44,639 nucleotides of DNA from an uncultured bacterium (GTDB taxonomy: Bacteria > Planctomycetota > Phycisphaerae > Phycisphaerales > SM1A02): the NCBI GenBank assembly GCA_903891095.1, contig CAITDI010000110.1, positions 1 through 44,639 on the forward strand, read 5' to 3'. Positions within the stretch are counted from its first letter, which is position 1, and every line of letters starts with the position of its first letter. The notes beneath the pieces are model-generated. The model was not told the origin of the DNA, did not search any database, and saw only the letters and a program-made list of their open reading frames with translations. The position numbers were made by a program, and so were the translations under genes. Below are positions 11,701-19,520 of this stretch, piece by piece.

Positions 11701-12659
11701 GGCAGGAACTGGTACGCCTCGGCGAGCAGTCCGCCCGCGGCGAGGAACTCGACCGTGCGCCGGCGCGCCTCGTCGCTCGCGGTGCCGAACGCGCGGGAAT
11801 TCGTGCGGATCGCCGCGACCATCGCGCCCGTCGAGTACTTCGACGCGGCCTGCTGCAGCATCTTGCCGAGCGACGCGAGCTGCCACGGCTTGAGTTCGCT
11901 CGGCGACGCCTCGGCGAGCGCGAGCACTTCCTCGGGCAGCAGGCCGATCTCGCCGCGGTTCATCGCCTGCAGGATCGCCGCGTAGACGGGCTCGCTCTCG
12001 GCGAGCGGCCGCGCGTGCATGAAGTTCGCGAAGGTCGCCCATTCGCCGGCCATCACCTCGAGGTGGATCCAGCGCGCGAGTTCCTGCGGCGGCGCGCTGT
12101 CGGCGTTCGGCTGCGCGACCTGCCCGAAGCCGAGCTTCGCGCGCGCGCCGAGGACGGCCTCGGGCTTGCGCGTGAAGTCGAGCTCGCGCATCGCGGCGGA
12201 GATCATCTGCGCGCGCTGCGCGGCGGTGTTCTTCTCGGCGGCGAGGCCGAGCACCGCGTCGAGGTCGACGCCGAGGTCGGCGTAGAACGCGCGCATCTCG
12301 TCCTGCTGCGGCTCTTCAAGCGAGGCGAAGAGCTTGCGGAGTTCCGCGGTCTCTTCGGCGCTGAAGAACGCGTTTGCGCCGGGCGCGAGCCCGGGGATCG
12401 GCGTCGCGGGCGCCATGCCGCCGGCTGCAGCATCGGCGGGGGCGTCGGCGGGGGGCTCGTTGCCGGCGGCTGCGCCCGCCGCAGTTCCAGGCGAGATCAT
12501 CGCGGGCGCAGTGGTGGCAGCGGTCGTGGACGTCGACTGCACCGGCCGCGTGAGACGCACGGCGGGAATCGCCTGCGCATGGGCGCCGCTCGCGAGCGCG
12601 ATCGCGGCGGCGAGTGCGGTGAGGCTGGTGGTTCCGAGGTTTCGTGTCGTGAGGTTCAT
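8751..12659 (-). CDS. Large BatD-like exported protein, last gene of Bat-like operon
   Basis: 1302 residues. The start is the ATG at 12659, which gives a clean signal peptide ending in SGAHA-QA; a further 15 codons upstream are open. After a Pro/Ala/Thr-rich stretch comes a very long helical region (about residues 90-900) with repeated Ala/Leu/Glu-rich helices, suggesting a TPR-like solenoid. The C-terminal 350 residues contain beta-rich segments and a stretch PMMMMRGG, then one membrane helix (IAELAGFVVLGLGVGYAVA) and a short basic cytoplasmic tail. Beta domains followed by one C-terminal helix resemble BatD of aerotolerance operons, but BatD is usually about half this size. Its position after two VWA genes fits. 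The function is inferred from context. Confidence 0.72.
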   Translation of the reverse strand: MNLTTRNLGTTSLTALAAAIALASGAHAQAIPAVRLTRPVQSTSTTAATTAPAMISPGTAAGAAAGNEPPADAPADAAAGGMAPATPIPGLAPGANAFFSAEETAELRKLFASLEEPQQDEMRAFYADLGVDLDAVLGLAAEKNTAAQRAQMISAAMRELDFTRKPEAVLGARAKLGFGQVAQPNADSAPPQELARWIHLEVMAGEWATFANFMHARPLAESEPVYAAILQAMNRGEIGLLPEEVLALAEASPSELKPWQLASLGKMLQQAASKYSTGAMVAAIRTNSRAFGTASDEARRRTVEFLAAGGLLAEAYQFLPPLEEARAKADGATMLVHARYKLDLAAKAGEGPEGEALTLDAFRILAETSLLASESTDRRREALKLAIAQMNSVAKTTVSPWLAEVFASPALGPAALEQLALSAAQIGNMQAAEEQRAKATLNLKESIDVLLAREDIDTAALRVPLRMVTTALVAEMEKAIEARGQQQFIGRNAQLLYRAIPSEKWLKSLEPSLATRARKACIAIATIADETDTALALLDAAMTSSPSEAASFADHFLAKWVGRLRPASEYPEEMMMFFSVYRDAMPMAPLTRGRQRRNLDRLDVLVAKLRASGVEPRELPAIVPAFQACHARTEVYEKADIERVFGAFDKMPPATAAGLAMTMGGSLNGDWRSRDAMKATGTKRSDSEIAQLVDRGYGVAIELIDSAVQQRPNAWNLAVIHAALTYDRLQFKQGLKTAQDPVQANEYRKAAFDAFGDAAARYVAALSRGETRDDPGVYRRWFGAAMGTAELNFLRPEDLPKEGTLQDDQIDLIRKSLYTMEAEAFDRHLATFANDIEGAVQRAAPEVKPRLVHHALRVIGDHPAGASLRAMEELYRDLVKDEIKLRLAIDGTDQVGVGKPFGMLLSLRFTNSVDRETGGFAKYLQNGVFARVGNQFRQINHRDALQKTINDAFGKQFDIDAIGFFDAFMPPRGVVEEGQDGWLEKPLAYIVLTRKDPAIDTVPAVVMDMQFTDQTGPVTLAVPSNTPLLAAGDARAARKCEALEITQLVDVRAAGDAADGKNAVTLEVRMRGKGVVPDVRDALTGLDAPIAGYELAKDGIVADPPSVLASADATMSPMMMMRGGPTEPKDGYPEPDADGMYRLPVERTFRITYTPTAGAIGAEFKLPALAAGVDAKLESRFYDELDIVPATGATVAVHRAFWTTARIAELAGFVVLGLGVGYAVARRRRPAAAAGAASWAPSRITPLGVVTSLRRLEQELPPEKASALRAEITELELKYFGPNAAETSDSELQGVVAKWQRA

Positions 12660-12722
12660 CGCGTGATTCGCTTTCGTGTTCGCCGTCGGAGTGCGTGCTC
12701 GCACTCTCTCCCGCAGCCTCGT

Positions 12723-13592
12723 TCACCAGCCGTTGCCGATCTCGCCGTTCATGCCTGCGCCCTTTGCGGGCGGTCCGTCCTTGTTGGGCCCGCGGCCCGG
12801 CCGCTTGGGCGGGCCGAGGCCGTTGGCCTTGCCCGTCGGCGAGTCCTTCGGGCGCGGCTTCGCGTACAGCTCGTCGAGCGAGCTCTGCTCGAGGTCGAGG
12901 ACGAGCTCGCTGTTCTTCTCGTGATTCGCGACCTCGGTGCTCGCGGCACCGCGCGACTTCGCGTCTTCGGCGAGAAAGCGGAAGTTCTGCCGCGCGCGCG
13001 CCGCGACCTCGCGCCAGTCGGCGGCGGGCTTGCCGGCGAGGCGCATGAGCCGCGCGCCGTAGTAGTACGCGGTCGCGAGCTCCTCGCGCGCCGCGCGTGC
13101 GAGCGGCGTCGCGCCCTCGTTGCGGTCGGATGCGTCGAGGAGGAGATCCTCGAGTTCGTTCGCGCCTGCGGCGACATCGCCGGTGCGCACGAGCGCGCGC
13201 GCCTTGGCGAGGCGGATCTCGTCGCGCACGGGGCCGCCGATCTCGTCGACCTGCGTCTGCGCCTCGGAAAGCGCGTCGGCGGTCGTGCGCCACGCGGCGC
13301 TCGCGTCGGCGTAGGCGGCGTCCTCGCGCGTGCCCGCGTCGACGGCGGCCTTGCGCAGCGCGTCATCGTCCTTGCCGAACGCGGCCACGCGCGCGTTGAT
13401 CGCTGCGAGATGCGCGTCGTAGGCGATTCCCTGCAGGCGGAGCGCGTCGCGCTGGAGTTCCTCGGCGCGCGCGACGAGCTTTGCCGCGCGGTCCTCGCGG
13501 TACATCGCCTGCCCAGGACCAAAGTGGAACGCGAGCAGCGCGACGGGCACCAGCGCCCAGGCGGTCCAGAGGAGGGGCTTCATGCGCTTCAT
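12723..13592 (-). CDS. Membrane-anchored helical protein of Bat-like operon (BatC/TPR-like)
   Basis: 289 residues. The start at 13592 overlaps the VWA gene stop by 4 bp (ATGA), a coupling overlap; a second ATG lies three codons in. An N-terminal membrane helix (LLWTAWALVPVALLAF) is followed by a long helical, Ala/Arg/Glu-rich region (residues 30-230) consistent with TPR or coiled-coil packing. The C-terminus is a disordered Pro/Gly/Lys-rich tail (KRPGRGPNKDGPPAKGAG). It occupies the place of BatC/BatE in known Bat operons, but sequence alone does not prove that. A 63-bp gap separates it from the large BatD-like gene. Confidence 0.75.
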   Translation of the reverse strand: MKRMKPLLWTAWALVPVALLAFHFGPGQAMYREDRAAKLVARAEELQRDALRLQGIAYDAHLAAINARVAAFGKDDDALRKAAVDAGTREDAAYADASAAWRTTADALSEAQTQVDEIGGPVRDEIRLAKARALVRTGDVAAGANELEDLLLDASDRNEGATPLARAAREELATAYYYGARLMRLAGKPAADWREVAARARQNFRFLAEDAKSRGAASTEVANHEKNSELVLDLEQSSLDELYAKPRPKDSPTGKANGLGPPKRPGRGPNKDGPPAKGAGMNGEIGNGW

Positions 13593-14611
13593 GCGAGCCG
13601 TCCTTCTTCCGTTGATGACGCCTGCGCGTCCTGGTCCGCGACCGCGCGCAGGTACGCGCGCGGCGCGCCGAACATCGCGAGCATCGGGCCGATGAGCCCG
13701 AGCAGCGCGCAGCCGACGCCGAGCGCGATCAGCGCGGCTTCGCGCAGGCCGAGCGCGTCGGACACGCGCGGCGCGATCATCGTGAGCTTCTCGAGGATCT
13801 CGCGCGGAAGATGCTTGCTGTTGCCGTCGTGGTAGTAGCCGTCGAGCTTGCCCGCGAGGCTCTTGAGCGTCCACGCGTCCTGGCGCGACGCGTGGCCCGA
13901 GACCGTCGTCGCGCGGTTCGGGTCGCCGACGCCGATCACGATCGTGTCGGCGATCGACGCGGGCCGCGCGGGCGGATTGACGGGCTTCGACAGATCGCCG
14001 TCGCTGATCACGACCAGCGTGGTCGACTTGCGCGCCCAGCCCTTGGCCATGTCGAATGCCGCGACGATTCCCGCCTGCATGTCGGTCTCGCCCGGCTTGA
14101 ACGCGGTGTAGAGCGGCAGTCCGTCCATGAGGTTCGCGAGCACGTTCTTGTCGGTCGAGTCCTGCAGCATCGGGATCGCGGTCGTGTAGAACGCGACCAT
14201 CGACACGCGCGTGTCCTTCATGTCGAGTCGGTCGAGGATGCCTTGCAGCACCTGGCCCGCCCACACGCCGCGCATGATCTTGTCGTTGCCTGGTCCTGCG
14301 TCGGAGAGGTTCATCGACGGCGACACATCGAGCACGACGAGCAGCTGCCGCGACGCGCGCGGATTCGGCTCGCCGTCGCCTTCGATCGGGTCGTAGAGCA
14401 CGAGCGCCGTCGCGCCGAACGCCGCGAGCGCGAGGCCCGCGATGCGCGCGACCGGCGCGGCGCGCGCCCACGGCGCGGGCTTTCCCGCAGGTCCGAAGGC
14501 AAGCCGCGCGATGCGCGCGACGCGCTTGGCGTGGAAGTGCTCCGCGACCGCCGCGAGCACGAGCGCCGCCAATGCTGCGAGGAGCGAGATGCCGAGCGCG
14601 TGCGTCACCAC
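13589..14611 (-). CDS. VWA-domain membrane protein (BatB-like)
   Basis: 340 residues, GTG start, overlapping the previous VWA gene by 7 bp. Two N-terminal membrane helices (LLAALAALVLAAVAEHF and IAGLALAAFGATALVLY) precede a von Willebrand A domain. The MIDAS metal site is visible: VLDVSPSM (DxSxS), GETDMQAG (threonine) and VISDGD (aspartate). One more membrane helix lies near the C-terminus (LIALGVGCALLGLIGPML). BatA/BatB proteins are integrin-like membrane proteins that act with MoxR ATPases, probably in assembly or stress tolerance at the envelope. Confidence 0.9.
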   Translation of the reverse strand: MVTHALGISLLAALAALVLAAVAEHFHAKRVARIARLAFGPAGKPAPWARAAPVARIAGLALAAFGATALVLYDPIEGDGEPNPRASRQLLVVLDVSPSMNLSDAGPGNDKIMRGVWAGQVLQGILDRLDMKDTRVSMVAFYTTAIPMLQDSTDKNVLANLMDGLPLYTAFKPGETDMQAGIVAAFDMAKGWARKSTTLVVISDGDLSKPVNPPARPASIADTIVIGVGDPNRATTVSGHASRQDAWTLKSLAGKLDGYYHDGNSKHLPREILEKLTMIAPRVSDALGLREAALIALGVGCALLGLIGPMLAMFGAPRAYLRAVADQDAQASSTEEGRLA

Positions 14612-15528
14612 GGCGTGTACCTCGCGAAGAGGAGGCCGAATCCATGCAGTCCGAGCAGTGCGAGCGCGGCGATCGCGAACGGCCCGAACTCGTCGAGCGG
14701 CACCGTGCCGACGGGCGCGAACTTCGCGGGCTTCATCTTGTCGATGTGGCGGAAGATCGCCTTGACGCTGTTCGCGTCGGTGCCTGCGAACGCATCGCCG
14801 CCCGTGACCGCGACGAGATCGCGCACCTCGGCGGGCACATCGCTCTCGTCGATGTGGATGTGGAACACGGTGATGCCCGCGTCCTTGAGCTCCTGGCCGA
14901 CCTTCTCCGCCTCGCCGTCGCCAAGATCCGCGCTCATGCCGTCGGACACGAGCACGATCAGGCGGTCGCCCGTCTGCGCCTCGGCGACCATGTTTTTCAG
15001 GCAGAAGCGCAGCGCGGCGCCGATCATCGTGCCGCCCATGTGCGACGGCTGGTGCTCGGGATTCGCGAACGGCAGCGCGTTGCGGATCGCGTTGAGGTCC
15101 TTGGTGAGCGGCATCCAGCGGATCTGCTGCACGCCGAAGATCGTGAGGCCGAACGCGTCGCCTTCGCGCGCGCGGGTGAAGTCCTCGACGGCGGTCTTGG
15201 CGAGCTCGAAGTTGCGGCCCGTCATGCTGCCCGAGACATCGAGGCAGATCTGGATGTTGGTGAGCGAACGCTCGCGGCGCGGGTGCTGCAGCGTCTGCGG
15301 ACCCGCGAGGATCGCGATGGCGACCGCGAGAAGCAGCAGCGGCACCGCGTCGAAGAAGCCGAGCGTGCGCGTGAGCCAGTTCTCCTCTCGCCGCGGACGC
15401 GCGTGATGCGCCGCGTGATCAGTCGGACTCACGACGCCCGCGCGGCGCGCGACGACGGTCCACGCAAGCACGACGGGAACCGCGAGGAACAGCAGCACCC
15501 ACGGATGCGCGAAGGTGAGCTGCGTCAT
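14605..15528 (-). CDS. VWA-domain membrane protein (BatA-like)
   Basis: 307 residues. N-terminal membrane segments (WVLLFLAVPVVLAWTVV and AVPLLLLAVAIAILAG) frame a basic loop. The VWA domain follows with an intact MIDAS: CLDVSGSMTG (DxSxS), GGTMIGAAL and VLVSDGMS. A C-terminal membrane helix (FAIAALALLGLHGFGLLF) completes the BatA pattern. It overlaps the upstream gene by 4 bp and the downstream VWA gene by 7 bp, so the set is almost certainly cotranscribed. Confidence 0.92.
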   Translation of the reverse strand: MTQLTFAHPWVLLFLAVPVVLAWTVVARRAGVVSPTDHAAHHARPRREENWLTRTLGFFDAVPLLLLAVAIAILAGPQTLQHPRRERSLTNIQICLDVSGSMTGRNFELAKTAVEDFTRAREGDAFGLTIFGVQQIRWMPLTKDLNAIRNALPFANPEHQPSHMGGTMIGAALRFCLKNMVAEAQTGDRLIVLVSDGMSADLGDGEAEKVGQELKDAGITVFHIHIDESDVPAEVRDLVAVTGGDAFAGTDANSVKAIFRHIDKMKPAKFAPVGTVPLDEFGPFAIAALALLGLHGFGLLFARYTPW

Positions 15529-16388
15529 GCGGCGCCTCCGTGATCGTTGGTGGGAGCGCCGGCGGGCACGGCCGCGTGCTTGCTGCGGAGCGCCGCGATT
15601 TCCGCGTCGATCGCGTCAAGCGCGCGCGCGCGGTCGCCTGCGGTCGGCGCATGCAGCCACGATTCGACGGCGCGCACGACGCGCGCGGTGGCGGGATCGT
15701 CGCGCAGCGCGGCGGTGGCGGCGGCGAGGCTTGCGGGAGGATTCGCCTGCATGTCCGTCGCCGCGCGGAGTTCCTGCAGCAGAAGCAGCTCAAGCCGCCC
15801 GCGTTCGTTCGCATCGAGCTCGCGCGTGCGCGCGTCGTCGACGATCGCGAGCAGCCGCTCGGCGACGGTCGGCTCGCGCGCGGGCGGCGGCGCGGGCACG
15901 GGCTTCGGGCGCATCGCGCGACGCACGATGAAGTACGCGGGCACCGCGCACCACGCGGCGATCGCGGTCCACAGGAACGTCGAGTAGTGCGCGGCGAGCG
16001 AGAAACCCGGCGCCGAAAGCCCGAACACATCGGTCCCGTGATTGGGCGGCAGCTGCGAGTAGATCTCGACGCGAAGGTCGGGGAGCGACTGCGCGGCGCG
16101 TCCGTCGGACTGCTCGACAAGCGTCGCGAGATCGAACGCGCCCTCGACCGCGCCGATGTACTCGACGCGGTAGCGCTCGCCGCCGAGCGGATTCACGCGC
16201 ACGAGGACGGGCGACGCCGCGTCGCGCACGGCCTTCGCGCGCAGCGGTGCGGAGCTTGCGATGTCGATCGCGCCCGTGGTGCCGCGCGCGGTGCGCGGCG
16301 GGGCGGCGAACGCGTGCGGCGCGCAGAGGCACGCGGCTGATGCGGCGAGCGCGCCGATTGCAGCAATGTCGCGCGCGTTTCGCTTCAT
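15525..16388 (-). CDS. Membrane protein between DUF58 and VWA genes (DUF4381-like position)
   Basis: 287 residues. A cleavable signal peptide (AASAACLCAPHAFA-AP) leads to an exported beta-rich domain of about 110 residues. One membrane helix follows (YSTFLWTAIAAWCAVPAYFIV), then a Pro-rich linker and a helical cytoplasmic part rich in Ala, Glu and Arg. Bat operons usually carry a small membrane protein at this point (DUF4381 in many proteobacteria). I cannot confirm the family by motif, only by position and topology. It overlaps both neighbours by 4 bp. Confidence 0.78.
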   Translation of the reverse strand: MKRNARDIAAIGALAASAACLCAPHAFAAPPRTARGTTGAIDIASSAPLRAKAVRDAASPVLVRVNPLGGERYRVEYIGAVEGAFDLATLVEQSDGRAAQSLPDLRVEIYSQLPPNHGTDVFGLSAPGFSLAAHYSTFLWTAIAAWCAVPAYFIVRRAMRPKPVPAPPPAREPTVAERLLAIVDDARTRELDANERGRLELLLLQELRAATDMQANPPASLAAATAALRDDPATARVVRAVESWLHAPTAGDRARALDAIDAEIAALRSKHAAVPAGAPTNDHGGAA

Positions 16389-17269
16389 CCGCGTCCTCGC
16401 GTGAGAAGTCCGCGCGCGCCGAGATGGTGGCGCAGCGCGGGCACAAACGGCTGGTCGGTCTCGAGGCGCAGGTAGTCGGCGCCCGAACGCAGCAGTTCCG
16501 CGCGCGTTTCGTCGGGCCGCGCGAACTGCGTGCGGCTCGTGCCCACGAACGCGCGCCCCGTCTCCGCCTCGCGCCCGCGGAAGAATCCCGCGCGCAGCGG
16601 CTTGGTCTCGCTCGGATCGAGGAGATGGACGACGGCGACATCGTGCTTCTGCGCGGCGTGGCGGATCGCGGGCACCGCGTCGGGATCGTGCAGGTCGCTG
16701 AGCACGACGAACAGGCTCGCGCGCGTCGCACGCGTCGCGGTCTCGGTCAGCCGCGCGGCGAGGCGCGTGCCTTCGCCGAAATCATGCGCGCGCAGCGGTT
16801 CGAGCGCGTTCCACAGGTCGTTGCGCGAGAGGCTCGCGACGAGCGGCACCTTGCGCTCGCCGCCGCCGACGACGGCGACGGGACTCATGCGCCGCTGCGC
16901 GACGAGGCCGAGCGCCGACGCGATCCACACCGCGAGATCGTGCTTGCTGCGCGCCACGCTCGTGACCGCCATCGACGCCGAGGTGTCGACCACGATGTAC
17001 GCGCTCGTCCGCTTGAGCGCCTCGTATTCGCGCACGAATGCGCGGCCCGTGCGCGCGGTGAGCCGCCAGTTGAGGAGCCGCACCGAATCGCCGGGGATGT
17101 ACGGGCGCGAGCTCGCGTACTCGAGTCCGCTGCCGACAAGCCGCGAGGTGTCGCTGCCGAACGCGAGGTCGTCCGCGAGCCGACGGATGACGATGTCGAA
17201 ATCGCCGCGCGCGAGCGACTCGGGCGCGGGGAGGTCGAGGTCGGTGTTGTGGGCGGCGGCGATGGTCAC
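16385..17269 (-). CDS. DUF58 domain protein
   Basis: 294 residues, GTG start 3 bp after the MoxR stop codon. The DUF58 signature is clear: SGLEYASSRPYIPGDSVRLL then NWRLTARTGRAFVREYEALK. A VWA-like fold follows, with VVDTSASM as a DxSxS motif and LFVVLSDLHDP as the distal aspartate. DUF58 proteins are almost always encoded next to MoxR AAA ATPases and are believed to be their soluble partners. No membrane helix is seen. Confidence 0.92.
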   Translation of the reverse strand: MTIAAAHNTDLDLPAPESLARGDFDIVIRRLADDLAFGSDTSRLVGSGLEYASSRPYIPGDSVRLLNWRLTARTGRAFVREYEALKRTSAYIVVDTSASMAVTSVARSKHDLAVWIASALGLVAQRRMSPVAVVGGGERKVPLVASLSRNDLWNALEPLRAHDFGEGTRLAARLTETATRATRASLFVVLSDLHDPDAVPAIRHAAQKHDVAVVHLLDPSETKPLRAGFFRGREAETGRAFVGTSRTQFARPDETRAELLRSGADYLRLETDQPFVPALRHHLGARGLLTRGRG

Positions 17270-17272
17270 GGA

Positions 17273-18259
17273 TCACGCCATCGTCGAGAGAAGTTCGCGC
17301 AGCACGCCCGCGGAGGTCTTGCCGGTCGCGAGCGCTTCATAGGTCAGGCGCATGCGGTGCAGGATCACGTCGTCGGCGAGCGCGAAGATGTCCTCTGGGA
17401 TCGTGTAGTCGCGCCCGTGGATGAACGCGCGCGCACGCGACGCATGCACCAGCGCGAGCGCGGCGCGCGGGCTGCAGCCGAGCTCGATGTCCTTGTGCTT
17501 GCGCGTGAGGTTGACGAGCTCGACGACATCGCGCACGAAGACATCGCTCACATGCACCTGCTGCACCGCGGCCATCGCGGTCGAGAGGTCGCGCACATGC
17601 ATGCGCTGCGAGCCGTCGATCGCGTCGAACGCAGACATCGGCACCGCGCCTTCGCCTTGCTTCTTGAGCTTGAGCGCGAGGCTGCGGCGCACGACCTCGG
17701 CCTCGTCGGCGGGCGCGGGATACGAAAGCCTGTGCCGCAGCATGAAGCGGTCGAGCTGCGCTTCGGGCAGCTCGAAGGTTCCCGCCTGCTCGACGGGGTT
17801 CTGCGTGGCGATCACGAGGAACGGCGCCGGAAGATCGTGGGTGGTGTCGCCGATCGAGACGCGGCGCTCCTGCATCGCCTCGAGCAGCGCGGACTGCACC
17901 TTGGGGCTCGCGCGGTTGATCTCGTCGGCGAGCAGGAGGTTGGTGAAGATCGGCCCCTTGTGGATGCGGAACTCGCCCGTCTTCTGCTCGAGGATCTCGC
18001 TGCCCACGATGTCGCTCGGCAGGAGGTCGATCGTGAACTGCACGCGCGCGAACCTGAGGTCGATCGCCTTCGCGACCGACTGCACGAGCAGCGTCTTGGC
18101 GATGCCGGGCACGCCTTCGAGCAGGAGATGTCCGCCCGTGAGCAGCGCGATCATCACGCGCTCGACGACGGCGTCCTGGCCGACGACGGTGCGCGCGACC
18201 TGCGAGCGCACATGGTCGACGAAGGGCGAATGTCTGTTGGTGGTGTAGTTGGCGGTCAT
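17273..18259 (-). CDS. MoxR-family AAA+ ATPase
   Basis: 328 residues, the standard MoxR length. Walker A is GVPGIAKT, Walker B is LLLADEINRA, sensor-1 is VIATQNPVEQ, and the MoxR-typical stretch ARVQFTIDLLPSDIVGSEIL is intact. MoxR proteins act as ATP-driven chaperones that assemble or activate VWA-containing complexes. It starts 12 bp after the stop of the twin-thioredoxin gene, which ties that gene to the operon. Confidence 0.96.
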   Translation of the reverse strand: MTANYTTNRHSPFVDHVRSQVARTVVGQDAVVERVMIALLTGGHLLLEGVPGIAKTLLVQSVAKAIDLRFARVQFTIDLLPSDIVGSEILEQKTGEFRIHKGPIFTNLLLADEINRASPKVQSALLEAMQERRVSIGDTTHDLPAPFLVIATQNPVEQAGTFELPEAQLDRFMLRHRLSYPAPADEAEVVRRSLALKLKKQGEGAVPMSAFDAIDGSQRMHVRDLSTAMAAVQQVHVSDVFVRDVVELVNLTRKHKDIELGCSPRAALALVHASRARAFIHGRDYTIPEDIFALADDVILHRMRLTYEALATGKTSAGVLRELLSTMA

Positions 18260-18271
18260 GTGCGGTTGCCT

Positions 18272-19411
18272 TCAGCGCGCCTGTTCGGCGAGGAGCTTCT
18301 CGAGGAGTTCCTTGGTCTTGTCGAGCTTGACGCCCGCGGCGCGGACGACGCCGCTGCGGTCGATGACGATCGTGGTGGGAATGAACTGCACGCCGAAGGC
18401 CTGCGCGGTGACGCCGCGCTTCTGCGGCTTCTTCGCGTCCTTCTCGGGCGATTCGGGCGCGGTGTCGTGTGCGACGGGGATCGTGCTCTTGAGCGTGGCG
18501 AGCGCTTCGACCGTCTTCTTGGGATCGGCGTTCGCGTCGCACACGGCGATGAACACCACGCCCTGGCCCGCGAGCTCCTTCTCGAGCCTGGCGAACTCCT
18601 CGAGCTGCCGGCCCGCGAGAGCGCCGCCAGCCTGCGTGAAGTGGAGCGCGACGACCGAGCCCTTCATCTGCTCGGGCGTGATCGGGTTGCCAAACCAGGA
18701 CCACACCTTGAGCGCGGCCGCGGGCTTGCCCTCGACCGCGCGCAGCGAAGCGGGGCGCTTGGCGCCGCCCGCGTAGAACTCCGCGGCGAGACCGCTGGAA
18801 TCTCCGCCGTTGCCCGCAGCGCCGCCCGACGCGGGCGCGCCCTCCTTGAGCAGCATCTCGACGACCTTGCCGACGTTCGACGGGATCAGGCCCGCCGCGC
18901 GCACGATGCCCTCGCGGTCGATCACGACATAGGTCGGCCAGAACTGGAGGTTGTACGCCTTGGTACTCGCGCCGCCCTTGTCCTTGGCGACGGGGTAGTT
19001 GATCTTCTTGTCCTTGACGACCTGCGCGGCCTTGTCGAAGCCGTTGTTCGAGTCGTGCACGCCGATGAACACGAGGCCGTCGTTCTTGTGCTTGGACATG
19101 AGCTCGACGTTCTCGGGGATCGACGCCATGCACGGTCCGCACCAAGTCGCCCAGAAGTCGACGACGACGACCTTGCCGCGCTGGTCGCTGAGCTTGGTCT
19201 CGGTGCCGATCCACGATTCGAGCGAGAGCTCGGGCGCGGGCTTGCCTTCGAGCGACTTCAGCGGCGCGGGGCGGTTTGCGCCGTCGAAGAACCAGTCGTC
19301 GGGAATCGCGGGTGGCGCGGCGAGCGCGGGCGTGGCGAAGGTGAGGATCGAAAGGCTCAGCGCGGATTGCGCGAGTGCGACTTTCAAGTTCTTCAGGAGG
19401 GACTTCAGCAT
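18272..19411 (-). CDS. Exported twin-thioredoxin (TlpA/ResA-like) protein with degenerate second domain
   Basis: 379 residues from the ATG at 19411, with a signal peptide ending about residue 31 (FATPALA). The first TlpA-like domain (about 38-185) has the active site WCGPC (C91/C94) and the cis-proline motif FWPTYVVID. The second (about 200-379) is a duplicate: the pre-domain stretch FDGANRPAPLKSLEGKPA matches YAGGAKRPASLRAVEGKPA. It keeps FIPTTIVID but has GALA in place of CGPC, so it cannot do thiol-disulfide exchange. The first domain is likely a periplasmic disulfide reductase; the second may bind a partner. It leads the Bat-like operon, 12 bp before moxR. Confidence 0.9.
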   Translation of the reverse strand: MLKSLLKNLKVALAQSALSLSILTFATPALAAPPAIPDDWFFDGANRPAPLKSLEGKPAPELSLESWIGTETKLSDQRGKVVVVDFWATWCGPCMASIPENVELMSKHKNDGLVFIGVHDSNNGFDKAAQVVKDKKINYPVAKDKGGASTKAYNLQFWPTYVVIDREGIVRAAGLIPSNVGKVVEMLLKEGAPASGGAAGNGGDSSGLAAEFYAGGAKRPASLRAVEGKPAAALKVWSWFGNPITPEQMKGSVVALHFTQAGGALAGRQLEEFARLEKELAGQGVVFIAVCDANADPKKTVEALATLKSTIPVAHDTAPESPEKDAKKPQKRGVTAQAFGVQFIPTTIVIDRSGVVRAAGVKLDKTKELLEKLLAEQAR

Positions 19412-19520
19412 GGGGCGAGTGTAACTACGGTTGTTGCGTGAACGACGCCCACCCTCCGGCTCGCCGCGGAAGTCGTGTGGAGTTTCGATGTCGAGCGACG
19501 CGGCGGCCAGAGGGCACCCG

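Noticed and set aside
9066-13835. A 1589-codon open frame on the plus strand opposite the Bat-like operon
   Set aside because: GC-rich third positions leave the antisense frame open; the predicted protein is an Arg/Ala/Asp/His-rich mix with no domain. The minus-strand genes in the same place have recognisable motifs and coupled starts and stops.
12723-14645. A 640-codon frame joining the helical protein to upstream sequence
   Set aside because: The upstream 350 codons lie out of frame across the VWA gene, which has intact MIDAS motifs; the ATGA overlap at 13589-13592 marks the true start.
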